Of a DNA stretch of 64,000 nucleotides, positions 20,562 to 32,797 are shown one piece after another (within the stretch, counting starts at the first letter, position 1; each line of letters opens with the position of its first letter). The notes beneath the pieces are model-generated. The model worked only from the letters and a program-made list of their open reading frames with translations. It did no database searches and was not told the DNA's origin. The position numbers were made by a program, and so were the translations under genes. The stretch spans positions 1-64,000 of the forward strand of contig NZ_JAJNCZ010000003.1 of assembly GCF_021026345.1 (NCBI RefSeq). Direction: 5' to 3'. This DNA is from Rhizobium sp. GN54. GTDB lineage: Bacteria; Pseudomonadota; Alphaproteobacteria; Rhizobiales; Rhizobiaceae.

Positions 20562-21388
20562 GGCGCCACCGGTCCGCGGTAGACGTAGCGATAGACCTCG
20601 CGAAAACCGGCCGTGCGGTAGAGGTGCGCCGCACCCTCGTTTTCGATTTCGGCCTGCACCCAGGCGCGCCTGGCGCCGCGAAGCCTCGCCCAGCGCATGG
20701 CGGAGTTCAGGATCGAGGTGGCGATGCCGCGGCCGCGCATGTCCGGTGCCACGGCAAGCTGCAGGATGCCGGCAAGGTCGTTGTCGTGCACGGCGAGCGC
20801 AACGGCGGTCGGCCCGAAATCCGGCTTCTCGAAGATGAACAGCCCTGCTTCCGGGCTGATCGCGTTGACGATTTCCGTCAGCCCCGGCTTCAGCCCGGGA
20901 TCGTCACCGGAGACGCGGATCCGTGCATCGACGAAGCGGCCGACGTCGCGGCTCGGCACATGCTCCACGCCGTCGGCGCTTTCCGGAGCCACCGGCTCCG
21001 CCAGGTCGACGAGCATCACCGCCGTCTCCCCGGCATGCGACCAGCCCGCCTCGTCCATCATCTCGACGAGCGACGGCGGGGTCAGCGGTGTCTGCCGTAT
21101 CAACAGCGGCCGGCCATAGTCGGAAAAGCGCTTGGCCGCCTTCTCGACGCGGACGGAGAGGTCCCGCACGTCGGAAGGATCGAGCGGATTGACGGAGTTC
21201 AGCCGTTTGGAGGGATGGCCGGCATTCAGGCGGATCAGCCAGCTGCCGTCATACTGGGTCGACGCCGCCGGCCAGGCGCGGAAACCGACGGCTTCCAGCC
21301 GACGGACGCTTGCCAGGTCAGCCATGGCGTTTTGCTCCCTGAAAGTGCGGATGGCGGGGTCGGTCACGGCAGACTTGGTCCCGGACAT
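20558..21388 (-). CDS. GNAT family N-acetyltransferase
   Basis: This 276-residue protein has a C-terminal GNAT domain with the acetyl-CoA loop LAVAPDMRGRGIATSILN and the ending NEGAAHLYRTAGFREVYRYVYR. The N-terminal half (about residues 1-130) looks like a degenerate second GNAT unit. The start at 21388 overlaps the argJ stop (TGATG), so translation is coupled; a longer frame from 21445 runs inside argJ and is rejected. The acceptor is unknown. Confidence 0.87.
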   Translation of the reverse strand: MSGTKSAVTDPAIRTFREQNAMADLASVRRLEAVGFRAWPAASTQYDGSWLIRLNAGHPSKRLNSVNPLDPSDVRDLSVRVEKAAKRFSDYGRPLLIRQTPLTPPSLVEMMDEAGWSHAGETAVMLVDLAEPVAPESADGVEHVPSRDVGRFVDARIRVSGDDPGLKPGLTEIVNAISPEAGLFIFEKPDFGPTAVALAVHDNDLAGILQLAVAPDMRGRGIATSILNSAMRWARLRGARRAWVQAEIENEGAAHLYRTAGFREVYRYVYRGPVAP

Positions 21389-22629
21389 CAGCTGCGATAG
21401 TCGCCATTGATCTCGACATACGCCTTGGTGAGGTCGCACGTCCACACGGTCGCCTTGCCGGACCCGAGCCCGATATCGACGCGAATGGCGATATCCTCTT
21501 CCTTCATCACGGCGGAGGCGGCCTCTTCCAAGTAGCCCGGATCGCGCTCGCCGTCGACGGCAACGCGGACGTCGCCGAACCAGATCGCCAGGCGGTCGCG
21601 GTCTGCCATTTCGCCGGACTTGCCGACGGCCATCACCACGCGGCCCCAGTTGGCGTCCTCGCCGGCGACGGCAGTCTTCACCAAAGGCGAATTGGCGATC
21701 GACAGCGCGATCTTCTTGGCGGCGGCGTCGCTCTCGGCACCCTCGACGGTGATCGCCACCATCTTGCGCGCGCCCTCGCCGTCGCGAACGACCTGCAGCG
21801 CCAGATCCTTCAGGAGATCGTCGAGCGCTGCCCTGAAGGCTGCGAGCGCGGGGTCGGCCGGGCCGGAAACCGGCTTCTGGCCATCCGCAGCCGCGGCACC
21901 GGTGGCAAACAGCAAGAGCGTGTCGGACGTGGACGTGTCGCTGTCGACGGTCACGGCATTGAAGGTCGGCTCGACGCCTTCGGAAAGGAGCGTCTGCAGG
22001 GTGGCGGCCGGAATGTCGGCGTCGGTGACGACGAAGGAGAGCATCGTCGCCATGTCCGGCGCGATCATGCCCGCCCCCTTGGCCATGCCGTTGATCCGCA
22101 CCTCGACGTCGCCGATGCGGGCCGCCCGCGTCGCGACCTTGGGATAGGTGTCCGTGGTCATGATCGCCTTGGCCGCCTCGAACCAGAAATCCTCGCGCGC
22201 CGTAGCCGCAAGCCCGTCGAGCACGCCGGAAAACTTGGTGGCGTCCAGCGGTTCGCCGATGACGCCGGTGGAGGCGAGGAACACCTCGCCTTCGCTGCAG
22301 CCGGCGGCCCTGGCAGCGGCCGCCGCCGTCATCGCCGTCGATTCACGGCCTTTGCGACCGGTGAACGCATTCGCATTGCCCGAGTTGACGACCACGGCCC
22401 GGGCCTTGCCGCCGGCAAGGTTGTCCCGGCAGAAATCGACGGGCGCCGAGGGGCACTTCGACCGCGTGAACACGCCTGCGACCGTCGCCGGCGTGTCGAA
22501 GATCATCATCAGCACGTCGGTTCGGTCCTTGTACTTGATGCCGGCGGCGGCGGTCGCCATGCGCACGCCGCGCACCGGCGGCATGTCGGCAAAGGACTTC
22601 GGGGCAAGCGGAGAGACGGGACCGGACAT
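21388..22629 (-). CDS. argJ: Bifunctional glutamate N-acetyltransferase/amino-acid acetyltransferase
   Basis: ArgJ recycles acetyl groups from N-acetylornithine to glutamate in arginine synthesis and may also use acetyl-CoA. The 413-residue proenzyme cleaves itself before the threonine in the MATML motif ([16 protein letters not shown]), generating two chains. The start [17 protein letters not shown] at 22629 has AGGAAA upstream and fits rhizobial homologues better than the frame from 22662. It heads the coupled operon argJ-GNAT-mutT. Arginine synthesis appears again at the window end with argH. Confidence 0.97.
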   Translation of the reverse strand: MSGPVSPLAPKSFADMPPVRGVRMATAAAGIKYKDRTDVLMMIFDTPATVAGVFTRSKCPSAPVDFCRDNLAGGKARAVVVNSGNANAFTGRKGRESTAMTAAAAARAAGCSEGEVFLASTGVIGEPLDATKFSGVLDGLAATAREDFWFEAAKAIMTTDTYPKVATRAARIGDVEVRINGMAKGAGMIAPDMATMLSFVVTDADIPAATLQTLLSEGVEPTFNAVTVDSDTSTSDTLLLFATGAAAADGQKPVSGPADPALAAFRAALDDLLKDLALQVVRDGEGARKMVAITVEGAESDAAAKKIALSIANSPLVKTAVAGEDANWGRVVMAVGKSGEMADRDRLAIWFGDVRVAVDGERDPGYLEEAASAVMKEEDIAIRVDIGLGSGKATVWTCDLTKAYVEINGDYRS

Positions 22630-22652
22630 GGCGTTTCCTGCAAATGCGAGAC

Positions 22653-22673
22653 GGCCCGCCACGAGGGCGGGCC
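22653..22673 (-). terminator. Hairpin between the parvulin gene and argJ
   Basis: An 8-bp GC stem (GGCCCGCC with GGCGGGCC) with a 5-nt loop lies between the parvulin stop (22685) and the argJ start (22629). On the minus strand it is not followed by a T-run, so it may be a partial terminator or a 3'-end stabiliser rather than a full stop. Confidence 0.4.
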
Positions 22674-22684
22674 CGGATCAAGGC

Positions 22685-23605
22685 TTACTGCTGCGCCGGC
22701 TGCTCGGGAGCGGCGGGCTGCCCGGGGGCCGCCGGCTGGTCGGGCGAAACCTGCTGGGGATTGTTGATCTGATCATAGGCGGTCTTCAGCGCCGGATCCT
22801 CGATCTCGACGGTGGCCGCGCCCTTGGCGGCTTCCAGCAGGGCGACGTACTTGTCGCGCATGATCAGCTGGCGCACCTGCGGCTCAACCTGTTCCAGCGG
22901 AGGCGGCGCCTGCGTGCGCTTGTCCTCCACGAGGATCACGTGATAGCCGAACTGGCTCTTCACCGGCTCCTTGGTGTAGGCGCCCTTCTCCAGCGCGAAG
23001 GCTGCCGTCTCGAATTCCGGAACCATGCGGCCCTTGGTGAAGTAGCCGAGGTCGCCGCCTTCGGACGCGGCGTCGGTCGACTTCTCCTTGGCGAGTTCGG
23101 CAAAGTCCTTGCCGCCGTCGAGCGCGGCGATCACGTCCTTCGCCTCCTGCTCGGTCTTCACCAGGATGTGGCGGGCCTTGACCTCTTCCTGCGGCTCGAT
23201 CGCGGCGATTTCCGTCTCGTAGCGCGCCTTGACCTCTTCCGGCGTGATCGCATCGACCACATGCTTCTTGAAGTAGGCGTTGTGCAACTCGCGCTCGGTC
23301 AGGAACGCGACGCGCTGCTTGAAGGTCGTGTCATTCTCCAGCCCCTCCTTGCTGGCATCGGCGGCGAGCAGCTTGACATCGATGATGGCGGAAAGGGCGG
23401 CGACCGTCTTCTGTTCCGGCGGCAGGTTTGCAAGTTGCGGATCGAGGCCTGCGATGGCGAGGTCGATCTCGGACTGGCGGACTTCCGCGCCGCCGACCTT
23501 GGCCACGACCGGATCGGAGGCGTCCTGAGCAAAGGCGGCACCGTGGGCAGCCGCAATCGCGATGAGCGCCACCGCGGCGAGCTTGCTGTACTTGAACATT
23601 CTCAT
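22685..23605 (-). CDS. Parvulin-type peptidylprolyl isomerase (SurA/PrsA-like)
   Basis: This exported foldase is 306 residues long. A signal peptide (MRMFKYSKLAAVALIAIAAA, cleavage after GAAFA) precedes a SurA-like helical N-domain and one rotamase domain (KARHILVKTEQEAKDVIAAL to FGYHVILVEDKR, about residues 140-250). The tail is Pro/Ala/Gln-rich. The start at 23605 has AAAGG upstream; the frame from 23665 adds non-signal residues. It probably helps outer-membrane proteins fold. It is divergent from secA, so export and periplasmic folding genes share one control region. Confidence 0.92.
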   Translation of the reverse strand: MRMFKYSKLAAVALIAIAAAHGAAFAQDASDPVVAKVGGAEVRQSEIDLAIAGLDPQLANLPPEQKTVAALSAIIDVKLLAADASKEGLENDTTFKQRVAFLTERELHNAYFKKHVVDAITPEEVKARYETEIAAIEPQEEVKARHILVKTEQEAKDVIAALDGGKDFAELAKEKSTDAASEGGDLGYFTKGRMVPEFETAAFALEKGAYTKEPVKSQFGYHVILVEDKRTQAPPPLEQVEPQVRQLIMRDKYVALLEAAKGAATVEIEDPALKTAYDQINNPQQVSPDQPAAPGQPAAPEQPAQQ

Positions 23606-23698
23606 AAACCTTTCACAGTCGGCCAACTTCGATGCGAAACCGGCTCTCCCCCGGTTGAACAGCACTGGAATGTGGCCGTTGTGTAACCGATTGCGCCG

Positions 23699-23727
23699 TT
23701 GACATCATTCGACCCCCCTCTTATCTG
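23699..23727 (+). promoter_or_regulatory. Candidate secA promoter
   Basis: TTGACA at 23699-23704 and TATCTG at 23722-23727 are separated by 17 nt, about 105 bp upstream of the secA start. The -35 matches the consensus fully; the -10 is partial. Confidence 0.4.
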
Positions 23728-23831
23728 TCACGCAATCCCGCGTCCAGAACGTTTCCGGGCGTTTCACGGCTTTGCACGCATCATCGTTGGCGCCCCGAAA
23801 CGCCTGCGACAGAGAAGAAAGGACCATCCTG

Positions 23832-26549
<2,718 letters not shown>

Positions 26550-26577
26550 TCCTGGTCGGCCGATATGAGCGTTGAGC

Positions 26578-26606
26578 GATGCCGCCTTCGGGCGGCATCG
26601 TCGTTT
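26578..26606 (+). terminator. Rho-independent terminator of secA
   Basis: A 9-bp stem (GATGCCGCC with GGCGGCATC) capped by a stable TTCG tetraloop is followed by GTCGTTT. It starts 29 nt after the secA stop. Confidence 0.75.
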
Positions 26607-26749
26607 CCGGGGGCGGACGGGATCCCCTGCGACCGAAGCCCGGCGCGCCCGCACCCGCCGCTCCTGGCAAACCCCGCCCACGCTTTGTTAACCCTGATCT
26701 GGCAAGACTGCCGCGTGCGTATTGCGTGATTGTCCGGGTAGCTGTGTTC

Positions 26750-28168
26750 ATGGCGGTGATTCAGTCGGCAGAAAAACTGCTGCCAAACGGTCTGCGCCGC
26801 AAGGTGGCCCCGTTGACGCGCCGTCTCGGCGAGATCCTTGCCGGCGACGATCCGCACAATCTCGCCCAGCGCATGGCGCTGATCGCCTTCGTCATCCGCG
26901 TCGCCAGCGCTGCGATCGCGTTCGTCTCCCAGATCATCATGGCCCGCATGATGGGCGAGTTCGAATACGGCATCTTCGTCTTCGTCTGGGTCCTCGTCGT
27001 CATCTTCGGCAATCTCTCCTGCCTCGGCTTCCATTCCACCGTCGTGCGCTTCCTGCCGCAATACAGCGCCCACGGCGCCCATGCGGAGATCCGTGGACTG
27101 ACGGCTGCGGCCCACACGTTCTCGATCCTATCCTCCACCCTGCTGGCGCTGGCCGGCCTGCTTGGCCTGTGGCTGTTCTCCGCGCACCTGGAGAGCTACT
27201 ACGTGGTGCCCGTCTATCTCGGCATCTTCTGCCTGCCGATGATCGCGCTCGGCGATGTGCTGGAGGGCACGGCGCGCGCGCACAGCTGGGCCGTCGTGGC
27301 GCTGAGCCCGACCTACCTCGTCCGTCCGCTGCTCATTCTCGTCTTCCTCGTCGCGGCCGTTCTCCTCGGCGCGCCGCATACGGCGGTCACCGCCATGGCC
27401 GCGGCCCTGGCGGCCACCTACCTCACCTCGGTCGTGCAGTTCTTCAATGTCGGCCAAAGGCTTCGCCGCGCCTATCTGGACGGGCCGCGCCGCCTCGAAT
27501 TCGGCCTCTGGATCCGGGTGGCCCTGCCGATCTTCCTGATCGAGGGCTTCGGCTTCCTGCTGACCAATTCCGACGTCATCGTGGTCGGACTGGTCCTCGA
27601 TCCGGAGAGCGTCGCGATCTACTACGCCGCCGCCAAGACCATGGCGCTCGTCCACTTCGTCCTCTTTTCCGTCAAGGCAGCCGCAGCACCGCGCTTTTCC
27701 GCCCTCTACGGGCAGGGCGACCGCACCGGGCTGGCGCATTTTGCCGGCGAGACCGTCCGCTGGAGCTTCTGGCCGTCGCTGGCCGTCGGCCTCGCCGTAC
27801 TGCTCGTGGGCGATTTCCTGCTGTCCCTGTTCGGGCCGGCCTTTACCGCCGGCTACGGCGTCATGGTGATCCTGCTGGCCGGCATCCTCGCCAAGGCCGC
27901 CGTCGGCCCCGGCGAGGTGCTCCTGACCATGGCCGGCCAGCAGAAGCTGTGCATGTGGCTCTATGCGGTTGCGCTCGCCGCCAACATCGGCCTCAACATC
28001 GCCCTCATCCCGCCCTTCGGCATCGACGGCGCCGCCGTCGCGACGGCTGGCGCCATGGCGCTCGAGGCAGCCCTGCTCTTCGCCGCCGTCCGCCGCATGC
28101 TGGGCATCACCATTTTCGCGTTCGCCGCGCCGATCAGCGCCGCGACACGCCACGACAAGGCAGACTGA
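26750..28168 (+). CDS. Polysaccharide flippase (MOP/Wzx-like) membrane protein
   Basis: This 472-residue integral membrane protein has about 12-14 hydrophobic segments starting at residue 43 and the organisation of the MOP exporter superfamily (Wzx/RfbX-like lipopolysaccharide biosynthesis proteins). It would move lipid-linked sugars across the inner membrane. The ATG at 26750 gives MAVIQSAEKLLPNGLRRKV; the longer frame from 26579 overlaps the secA terminator and is rejected. The next gene starts 1 nt after the stop, so the two form a tight pair. No glycosyltransferase or polymerase is nearby, so the cargo is unknown. Confidence 0.85.
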   Translation: MAVIQSAEKLLPNGLRRKVAPLTRRLGEILAGDDPHNLAQRMALIAFVIRVASAAIAFVSQIIMARMMGEFEYGIFVFVWVLVVIFGNLSCLGFHSTVVRFLPQYSAHGAHAEIRGLTAAAHTFSILSSTLLALAGLLGLWLFSAHLESYYVVPVYLGIFCLPMIALGDVLEGTARAHSWAVVALSPTYLVRPLLILVFLVAAVLLGAPHTAVTAMAAALAATYLTSVVQFFNVGQRLRRAYLDGPRRLEFGLWIRVALPIFLIEGFGFLLTNSDVIVVGLVLDPESVAIYYAAAKTMALVHFVLFSVKAAAAPRFSALYGQGDRTGLAHFAGETVRWSFWPSLAVGLAVLLVGDFLLSLFGPAFTAGYGVMVILLAGILAKAAVGPGEVLLTMAGQQKLCMWLYAVALAANIGLNIALIPPFGIDGAAVATAGAMALEAALLFAAVRRMLGITIFAFAAPISAATRHDKAD

Positions 28169-28169
28169 C

Positions 28170-29435
28170 ATGACCTTCATCAATGGATCCGGCAGCGAGG
28201 GCGTTGGGGCACCGCAGGGCGCGTCCCATCTGGCCGCACCGCAGGCGCCGCCGGCCGAGCACCGCATCGCCGTCGGCCGGCCCGGACGGTCACTTTCCCT
28301 CTATCCGGCGATGGCCGGCTACGAGTTGCAGCAGGAACTCGACTACCTCGCCAACCGGGCACTGGAGCCGAACGTCTTCTTCACCGGCCGCTTCCTCGCG
28401 CCCGCCATGCCCCGGCTCGAGGATCGCACCGTCCGCCTCTCCCTGATCCGGGACGAGGACGAGCGGCGCAGCCGCATCCGCTTCCTGATGCCGTTCTCGG
28501 TCGAACGACCCGGCTTCTCCATGGGCACGGCGATCATCCGCGGCTGGTCGAACCCGTTCGGACCGCTGGGCACTCCGCTTGTCGATACCGAGGACGCGGC
28601 CGAGACCATCGACAACCTCCTCGAGGCGCTGGCGCGGCCCGGAAACGGCCTGCCGCCGGTTCTGGTCCTGCCCGACCTGCGGCTGAACGGCGCTTTCGCG
28701 GCGCTGGCCCGCGCCGTCGCCATCGGCCGCAACCTGCCGCTGACGATCGCAAACACCTATGTGCGGCCCATGCTCGAAAGCCTGCAGGACGGGCCGACCT
28801 ACCTGAAGCAGGCGATCTCGGCGCAGCACTTCCGCGAACTGCAGCGCCAGTGGCGTAAGCTCGAGGAGACGGGCGAACTCTCCTACCACGTTGCCCGCCA
28901 GCCTTCGGAAGTCCGCCTTCGGATGGAGCAGTTCCTGCTGCTGGAGGCGGCCGGCTGGAAGGGACGCGGCCGCACGGCGATGATCAACGACCGCTACCGT
29001 GCCGCCTTTGCCCGGGAGGCGATCACCAACCTCGCCGAGACCGACAGCGTGCGCATCCATACGCTGGACCTCGACGGCAAGGCGATCGCCTCGATGATCG
29101 TCTTCCTCGCCGGCGGCGAGGCCTATACGTGGAAGACGGCCTATGACGAGGCCTTCGCCCGCTTCTCGCCCGGCAAGCTGCTGGTGGCGCAGTTGACGGA
29201 ATGGCATCTCGACGATGCCAACATCGTCCGCTCCGACAGTTGCGCCGTGCCGGACCATCCGGTGATGAGCCGGTTCTGGGAGGAGCGCGAGGAGATGGGA
29301 ACGCTCGTCATCGGCCTACAGCAGAACGGCGACCGCGACGTCCGCCAGGTCGCCACGCAATTGCACCTCTACCGCAACACCCGCAACGTGGCCCGCATGC
29401 TGCGTGACAAGATCCGCGCGCTCGCCAAGCGCTGA
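28170..29435 (+). CDS. GNAT-fold acyltransferase (CelD/BioF2-like)
   Basis: This 421-residue cytoplasmic protein resembles the Acetyltransf_6/BioF2-like group that includes CelD of cellulose operons. It has two GNAT-like halves, and the second (about 240-385) contains LLLEAAGWKGRGRTAMI, SMIVFLAGGEAYTWKTAYDEAFARFSPGKLL and DSCAVPDHPVMSRFW segments. Relatives acylate polysaccharides or aminoacyl groups. It starts 1 nt after the flippase stop (TGACATG), so translation is almost certainly coupled, which suggests modification of the exported glycan. The substrate is not known. Confidence 0.85.
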   Translation: MTFINGSGSEGVGAPQGASHLAAPQAPPAEHRIAVGRPGRSLSLYPAMAGYELQQELDYLANRALEPNVFFTGRFLAPAMPRLEDRTVRLSLIRDEDERRSRIRFLMPFSVERPGFSMGTAIIRGWSNPFGPLGTPLVDTEDAAETIDNLLEALARPGNGLPPVLVLPDLRLNGAFAALARAVAIGRNLPLTIANTYVRPMLESLQDGPTYLKQAISAQHFRELQRQWRKLEETGELSYHVARQPSEVRLRMEQFLLLEAAGWKGRGRTAMINDRYRAAFAREAITNLAETDSVRIHTLDLDGKAIASMIVFLAGGEAYTWKTAYDEAFARFSPGKLLVAQLTEWHLDDANIVRSDSCAVPDHPVMSRFWEEREEMGTLVIGLQQNGDRDVRQVATQLHLYRNTRNVARMLRDKIRALAKR

Positions 29436-29459
29436 GGCGCGCGGCAGGTCTCAGGCACC

Positions 29460-31109
29460 TCAGGCGCCGGCGGTGGCCGCCTGCGCCTCCGCCACGGCGC
29501 GCTCGCGCAGGAAGCGGCGGATGACCTTGCCGGACGTCGTCAGCGGCAGGCTGTCCACGAAGGCGACCTCCCGCGGATATTCGTGCATCGACAGCCGCAT
29601 CTTCACCCAGGCGCCGATCTCGGCCGCAAGCGCCTCGCTCGCCGGGATCCCCTGTCGCAGCATCACATAAGCCTTGACGATCTCGGTGCGCACTGGATCC
29701 GGCTTGCCGACGACGGCGGCAAGCTGGACGGCCGGATGGCCGGCCAGGCAATCCTCCACCTCGCTCGGGCCGATGCGGTATCCGGACGAGGTGATGACGT
29801 CGTCGTCGCGGCCGATGAAGGTGATATAGCCCTCCGCGTCCATCCGCCCGAGATCGCCGGTCGTCATCCAGTCGCCGACGAACTTCTTCTCCGTCGCCGC
29901 CTCGTTGTTCCAGTAGCCGAGGAACATCACCGGATCCGGCCGGCGGACGGCGATCTGGCCGGCGCTGCCCGGCGGCAGCGTGTGCCCCTCGGCATCGATG
30001 ATGGCGACGGTGTGGCCGGGCACGGCCTTGCCGATCGGCCCGGGACGCGACACCCCGAGACTGCCGATCGAGCCGATGACGATGTTGCATTCCGTCTGGC
30101 CGTAGAACTCGTTGATCGTGATGCCGAGTGTCCGGCGCACCCAATCCCAGGTTTCCCGCCCGAGCGATTCGCCTGCGGTGCCGATTGTCCGCAGGTTGAG
30201 CCGGTAGCGCTTCAGCGGTTCCTCCACGCTCTTCATCAGCCGCAGTGCAGTCGGCGGGATGAAGGCGTTGCGAACGTCCATCTCCGCCATGATCCGGTAG
30301 GCCATGTGCGGATCGAATTTCTGTCCCGGCGAGGAGACGACGGGAACGCCCAGCAGAAGCGCCGGCAAAAGCGCATTGAGCAGGCCGCCGGCCCAGGCCC
30401 AGTCCGCCGGCGTCCAGATCCGGTCGCCGGGCTGCGGCAGGAACTCGTGGTGCATCTGGAAGCCGGGCACGTGGCCGAGAAGCACGCGGTGCCCGTGCAG
30501 CGCCCCCTTCGGCGGCCCGGTGGTGCCGGAGGTGTAGATCATCAGCGCCGGATCGTCCGGGCTGCTGTCGACCGGCGTGAACGCCCCTCCTGCAGCCTCA
30601 AGGGCCTCGAAAGAAACAGTGCCCTCCACGTTCTCACCGTCGATCAAAATCACCAATGAGAGCTCTTCGAGCCGGTCCCGGATGCCGGCCAGCCGTTCGC
30701 GGCCGAAGGTGTTGGTGACGATCGCCCTGACGCCGGCATCCCGCAGCCGGAACTCCAGCGCCTCCGCGCCGAACAGAAGCGCCAGCGGCAACGCGATCGC
30801 GCCAAGCTTGTAGAGCGCAACATGGGCGATCACCGTCTCGAAGCCCTGCGGCAGAAGGATCGCGACCCGATCCCCCCGGCGCACGCCGCTTGCCGCAAGT
30901 CCGGCGGCGAAAGCGGACGAGCGTCCGGCAAGCGCGCCGTAGGTCAGGCTCTGATGATGGCCGTCGGGACAGAAATGCTGGAGACAGACGCGATCAGGCT
31001 CGCGCGCGGCCCATTGGTCGGCGACCGCCGTGCCGATGTTGAACCGCTCGGGGATCTCCCAGCGAAAGTCGCTATAGAGCGCCTCATATGTCGTGCGTTC
31101 TGCAAGCAT
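29460..31109 (-). CDS. AMP-dependent acyl-CoA synthetase
   Basis: This 549-residue adenylating enzyme activates a carboxylic acid to its CoA thioester. The AMP-binding P-loop is MIYTSGTTGPPKGALHGHR, the adenine motif is NEFYGQTECNIVIGSIG, and the C-terminal catalytic lysine lies in TTSGKVIRRFLRER. The overall sequence resembles the acetyl-/medium-chain Acs-like branch rather than long-chain FadD. It stands alone; a BON-domain gene lies 84 bp upstream on the same strand. The acid substrate is uncertain. Confidence 0.9.
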   Translation of the reverse strand: MLAERTTYEALYSDFRWEIPERFNIGTAVADQWAAREPDRVCLQHFCPDGHHQSLTYGALAGRSSAFAAGLAASGVRRGDRVAILLPQGFETVIAHVALYKLGAIALPLALLFGAEALEFRLRDAGVRAIVTNTFGRERLAGIRDRLEELSLVILIDGENVEGTVSFEALEAAGGAFTPVDSSPDDPALMIYTSGTTGPPKGALHGHRVLLGHVPGFQMHHEFLPQPGDRIWTPADWAWAGGLLNALLPALLLGVPVVSSPGQKFDPHMAYRIMAEMDVRNAFIPPTALRLMKSVEEPLKRYRLNLRTIGTAGESLGRETWDWVRRTLGITINEFYGQTECNIVIGSIGSLGVSRPGPIGKAVPGHTVAIIDAEGHTLPPGSAGQIAVRRPDPVMFLGYWNNEAATEKKFVGDWMTTGDLGRMDAEGYITFIGRDDDVITSSGYRIGPSEVEDCLAGHPAVQLAAVVGKPDPVRTEIVKAYVMLRQGIPASEALAAEIGAWVKMRLSMHEYPREVAFVDSLPLTTSGKVIRRFLRERAVAEAQAATAGA

Positions 31110-31193
31110 GGTGCAACGCAGCCTCCTCGCTGCATTGCACTAGCATTTCGCAAGGACCTGCCGCAATGCTCCCGCTACGATGAAGGGCCGGGC

Positions 31194-31457
31194 TCAACCG
31201 GCGGCGAGCCTGGATTTGACCGCGCGCACGCCCGCCACCGAGTGGGCGATATCGATCGCGCGGGCGATCTCCTCCGCCGAGCCGACGCGCCCCGTCAGGT
31301 AGACCACGCCGTTTTCGCAGGTCACGGCAATATCGGAAGGGTCGACCGTGCCGGCAGCGGCGAGCGCGTCCGCCACCGCCGTTTCCAGCACGGCCGGATG
31401 CGGGCCGTCGAAATGCTCGGGGATTTCACCGTGAAACGTCCCTTCCTTGAAGACCAT
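31194..31457 (-). CDS. BON domain-containing protein
   Basis: This 87-residue protein is essentially one BON domain (VADALAAAG through AVKSRLAAG), with the conserved GVVYLTGRVGSAEEIARAIDIAHSVAGVRAV core. BON domains bind membranes or phospholipids and are often periplasmic, but no signal peptide is visible here. A strong ribosome site (AGGAGGGG) precedes the ATG. It is divergent from the nucleotide cyclase gene across 113 bp. The function is unknown. Confidence 0.85.
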   Translation of the reverse strand: MVFKEGTFHGEIPEHFDGPHPAVLETAVADALAAAGTVDPSDIAVTCENGVVYLTGRVGSAEEIARAIDIAHSVAGVRAVKSRLAAG

Positions 31458-31570
31458 TTCCCCCTCCTGAGGTTCTCAACCATGGGCCGCCGGCCAATCG
31501 ATATGCAATGGTGATTTTTCCTGTAATCCTGCATAGTCAAGGATCTATCACTCGCTTTTGTTGACATCCC

Positions 31571-32785
31571 ATGGACGATCGCGACCTGCACGACATCAAC
31601 CTCTGGCTATCGCAGGAGGGCTATCGGGGCACCGACGAGGCGGACCTCATCACCGGCTTCTGCGAACGCTGCAACGCCAGGGGCCTTCCGATCGACCGCG
31701 TCCTTGCGATCATCGATACCCTGCATCCGGACTTCGAGGGCCGGGCGTTCCATTGGGAGAGCACCGGTCCCGTGCCCGACGCCGTCCGCGAATATGAGGC
31801 GAGCACCGAGGGCAGCGCGCTCGAATCCTGGCGCGCCTCGGTCTTCTATCACCTGATGACGGGGGACATCGACGAGATCCACCGCCCCTTCCTGCGCGGG
31901 GCACCGACGGACTTCTCGAACATGCGCGAGCTGCGGGAGGCCGGGCACACCGACTATATCGCCATGATCCACCGCTTCACCGAGAACGGCCGCGTGGGCG
32001 AGATGGACGCCTTGTTCTCGAGCTGGACGACCCGCGATCCGCAAGGATTCAGCGAAAGCGCCCTTCGCGCCCTGCGCTATCTGGTGCCGACGCTGGCGCT
32101 CGCGATCAAAAGCGTGTCGTCGATCAGGATCATCGGCACGCTCGCCGACGTCTATCTCGGCCGCGACGCGGGACGGAAGGTGGTGAGCGGGCAGATCAGC
32201 CGCGGCGCGGTGGAGAAGATCGACGCCGTGATCTGGTTCTCCGACCTGCACAACTACACCAGCATCTCCGACCGCACCGAGCCCGAACAGATCATCCCCT
32301 TCCTGAACGACTATGCCGGGCTCGTCATCGACGCGATCCACGACCACGGCGGCAGCGTGCTGAAGCTGATCGGCGACGGCGTGCTCGCGATCTTCCGCTC
32401 CGGCGACCGTCATGCGGACTGCGTGGCGGCACTCGATACCGAACGCACCGTGCACAGGAACCTCGGCGCGCTCAATGCCCGGCGCATGGCCGCGGCCATG
32501 CCTGCGACCGAGGTCTATCTCGGCCTCCATGTCGGCGAGGTGCTCTACGGCAACATCGGCAGCCAGACGCGCCTGGATTTCACCGTGGTCGGCCCGGCGG
32601 TCAATCAGGTGAGCCGCATCTCGCAGCTCTGCACCTCGGTCGACAGGGACGTCCTGATGTCGCGCGAATTCGTGGAGGCGTGTCCGGACGACCGCATCGC
32701 CGAGATGGTGTCGCTCGGCCGCTACGCGCTGCGCGGCGTCGGCCGCGCAACCGAACTCTTCACGATCGATCCGGAGAGGCGATAG
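31571..32785 (+). CDS. Class III adenylate/guanylate cyclase
   Basis: This 404-residue soluble protein has a C-terminal class III cyclase domain (about residues 214-400). The two metal-binding aspartates are in WFSDLHNYT and KLIGDGVLAIF, and the transition-state Asn/Arg are in VVGPAVNQVSRI. The N-terminal 210 residues have no membrane segment and no domain that I recognise; they probably sense a signal. Rhizobia carry many such cyclases making cAMP for Clp/CRP-type regulators. No ribosome site is obvious before the ATG. Substrate choice between ATP and GTP cannot be read with confidence, though ATP is usual. Confidence 0.9.
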   Translation: MDDRDLHDINLWLSQEGYRGTDEADLITGFCERCNARGLPIDRVLAIIDTLHPDFEGRAFHWESTGPVPDAVREYEASTEGSALESWRASVFYHLMTGDIDEIHRPFLRGAPTDFSNMRELREAGHTDYIAMIHRFTENGRVGEMDALFSSWTTRDPQGFSESALRALRYLVPTLALAIKSVSSIRIIGTLADVYLGRDAGRKVVSGQISRGAVEKIDAVIWFSDLHNYTSISDRTEPEQIIPFLNDYAGLVIDAIHDHGGSVLKLIGDGVLAIFRSGDRHADCVAALDTERTVHRNLGALNARRMAAAMPATEVYLGLHVGEVLYGNIGSQTRLDFTVVGPAVNQVSRISQLCTSVDRDVLMSREFVEACPDDRIAEMVSLGRYALRGVGRATELFTIDPERR

Positions 32786-32797
32786 CCGCGCTGCGGC

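Noticed and set aside
26722-28173. 483-codon alternative frame over the flippase gene
   Set aside because: The translation is Arg/Pro/His-rich and lacks hydrophobic helices; the overlapping frame from 26750 is a clear membrane protein.
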